A DNA stretch of 6,413 bases, taken from assembly GCA_002428455.1 (NCBI GenBank), contig DIWL01000034.1:4755-11167 (forward strand). The letters are read 5' to 3'. The stretch's first letter is position 1. Every line of letters begins with the position of its first letter. The notes beneath the pieces were generated by a model. The model saw nothing but the letters and a program-made list of their open reading frames with translations, had not been told where the DNA came from and made no database searches. Position numbers and translations under genes: made by a program. The DNA is from Anaerolineaceae bacterium UBA6107. GTDB taxonomy: Bacteria; Chloroflexota; Anaerolineae; Anaerolineales; Anaerolineaceae. Shown in pieces: positions 6,111-6,413 of the stretch.

Positions 6111-6134
6111 TTCTGATAAATTGCGAACAAACAA

Positions 6135-6162
6135 ATCATATCAATATTCATGAACCTGTCAA
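6135..6162 (-). promoter_or_regulatory. Near-consensus promoter of the 31-aa gene
   Basis: On the minus strand a perfect TTGACA (6162-6157) is followed after 16 bases by TATGAT (6140-6135), itself preceded by TGA, which makes an extended -10. Having both a consensus -35 and an extended -10 predicts high activity. Transcription would begin near 6128, giving a leader of about 32 bases. The spacer contains the 8-base palindrome TTCATGAA (6147-6154), which could be an operator but may be chance. Confidence 0.85.
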
Positions 6163-6206
6163 GGGGTTTATTTGGGTATATTTGGTGTTTACAGAAATTC
6201 CATCTA

Positions 6207-6413
6207 TTAAAGCTGGCTATGGATGGCCAGCACCTTATCTGCATACCAGTAGTCCACATCCCCAGGCCCATAAGCTTTGAGTGCATCACGGGTATTCCCG
6301 TATTTGTTGATCAATCCCGCCAGCATGCGCACGCCATAATCCACATTGAACACCGGGTCCTTTAGCTCTTCGATGGTTGGACGGTTGGCAAAACACGGCC
6401 CGTTGATGCACTG
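6207..6413 (-). CDS. Lytic-transglycosylase-like (SLT/lysozyme-fold) protein, C-terminal fragment
   Basis: Only the last 68 residues are in the window, ending with TAA at 6209-6207. The upstream part, with the catalytic Glu, is outside. The visible part has the typical end of an SLT domain: LKDPVFNVDYGVRMLAGLI (about 20-38), in which listed positions fix a helix; then KYGNTRDALKAYGPG (about 40-54), matching the 'YG....AL.aYNaG' motif; then VDYWYADKVLAIHSQL at the end. Such enzymes cleave peptidoglycan between MurNAc and GlcNAc outside the membrane. Two Cys near the cut (QCINGPCF) might form a disulfide, which fits an exported protein. Whether this is a stand-alone enzyme or the tail of a larger one cannot be seen. 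It stops about 45 bases before the promoter of the small peptide gene, with no clear terminator between. Confidence 0.8.
   Translation of the reverse strand, partial: QCINGPCFANRPTIEELKDPVFNVDYGVRMLAGLINKYGNTRDALKAYGPGDVDYWYADKVLAIHSQL

Noticed and set aside
6163..6206. Terminator or operator between the transglycosylase and the peptide promoter
   Set aside because: The stretch has loose CCAAATA/CCCAAATAAA repetition but no stem-loop or clear palindrome, so nothing could be supported.
6071..6289. Minus-strand frame of 72 codons overlapping the peptide gene and the transglycosylase end
   Set aside because: Its start lies within the transglycosylase gene, it runs across the promoter and start of the 31-aa gene in another frame, and it lacks a Shine-Dalgarno. 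The product looks random.
6095..6365. Plus-strand frames of 61 and 71 codons
   Set aside because: They are antisense to the transglycosylase fragment and to the promoter of the small gene, with no start signals.
1..6413. CRISPR array, tRNA or rRNA gene, insertion sequence or transposase
   Set aside because: I saw no regularly spaced repeats, cloverleaf, rRNA motifs or terminal inverted repeats with a transposase. The recombinase-like protein lacks catalytic residues and flanking repeats.

Overview
This 6.4 kb window looks like a chromosomal segment from a bacterium of roughly 50% GC, and every supported gene is read from the minus strand. The best phylogenetic marker is rpoB. The wording of its N-terminus (PTKTYARIPTIFDLPNLIE), and of the stretches around the first-lobe and rifampicin regions, reminds me of Chloroflexota, probably class Anaerolineae. 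That placement is from memory and is not certain.

Layout in the direction of transcription, from high to low coordinates. (1) 6413-6207 is the C-terminal end of a lytic-transglycosylase-like (SLT/lysozyme-fold) protein. (2) 6162-5933 is a compact single-gene unit: a near-consensus sigma-70 promoter, a strong Shine-Dalgarno, a 31-codon Cys- and Gly-rich peptide gene, and an intrinsic terminator with an 11-bp stem. This small gene has no recognisable family. (3) 5932-5809 is an untranslated stretch with several Shine-Dalgarno-like purine runs and a possible 7-codon leader ORF. (4) 5808-4200 is a tight three-gene cluster: a protein resembling the catalytic domain of a serine recombinase but lacking the catalytic Ser and Arg residues, then two GNAT acetyltransferases joined by a TGATG stop/start overlap. 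The first GNAT has a degenerate acetyl-CoA loop. (5) 4192-4159 is a 12-bp perfect hairpin whose T-run lies on the plus strand. (6) 4147-2876 holds an extended -10 promoter driving a HAD-family hydrolase and a YfcE/MJ0936-type metallophosphoesterase, joined by a TTGA overlap. (7) 2829-1 holds a strong rpoB promoter with an AT-rich upstream element, a roughly 74-nt leader with a 5' stem-loop, and the first 906 codons of rpoB, cut by the window edge.

The items most worth following up are the 31-aa peptide gene with its own expression signals, the catalytically dead recombinase-like protein downstream of it, and the natural substitutions in the rifampicin pocket of RpoB (Ser at the E. coli His526 position, Thr at Arg529). 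rpoB also stands apart from rplJ/rplL and has its own promoter.
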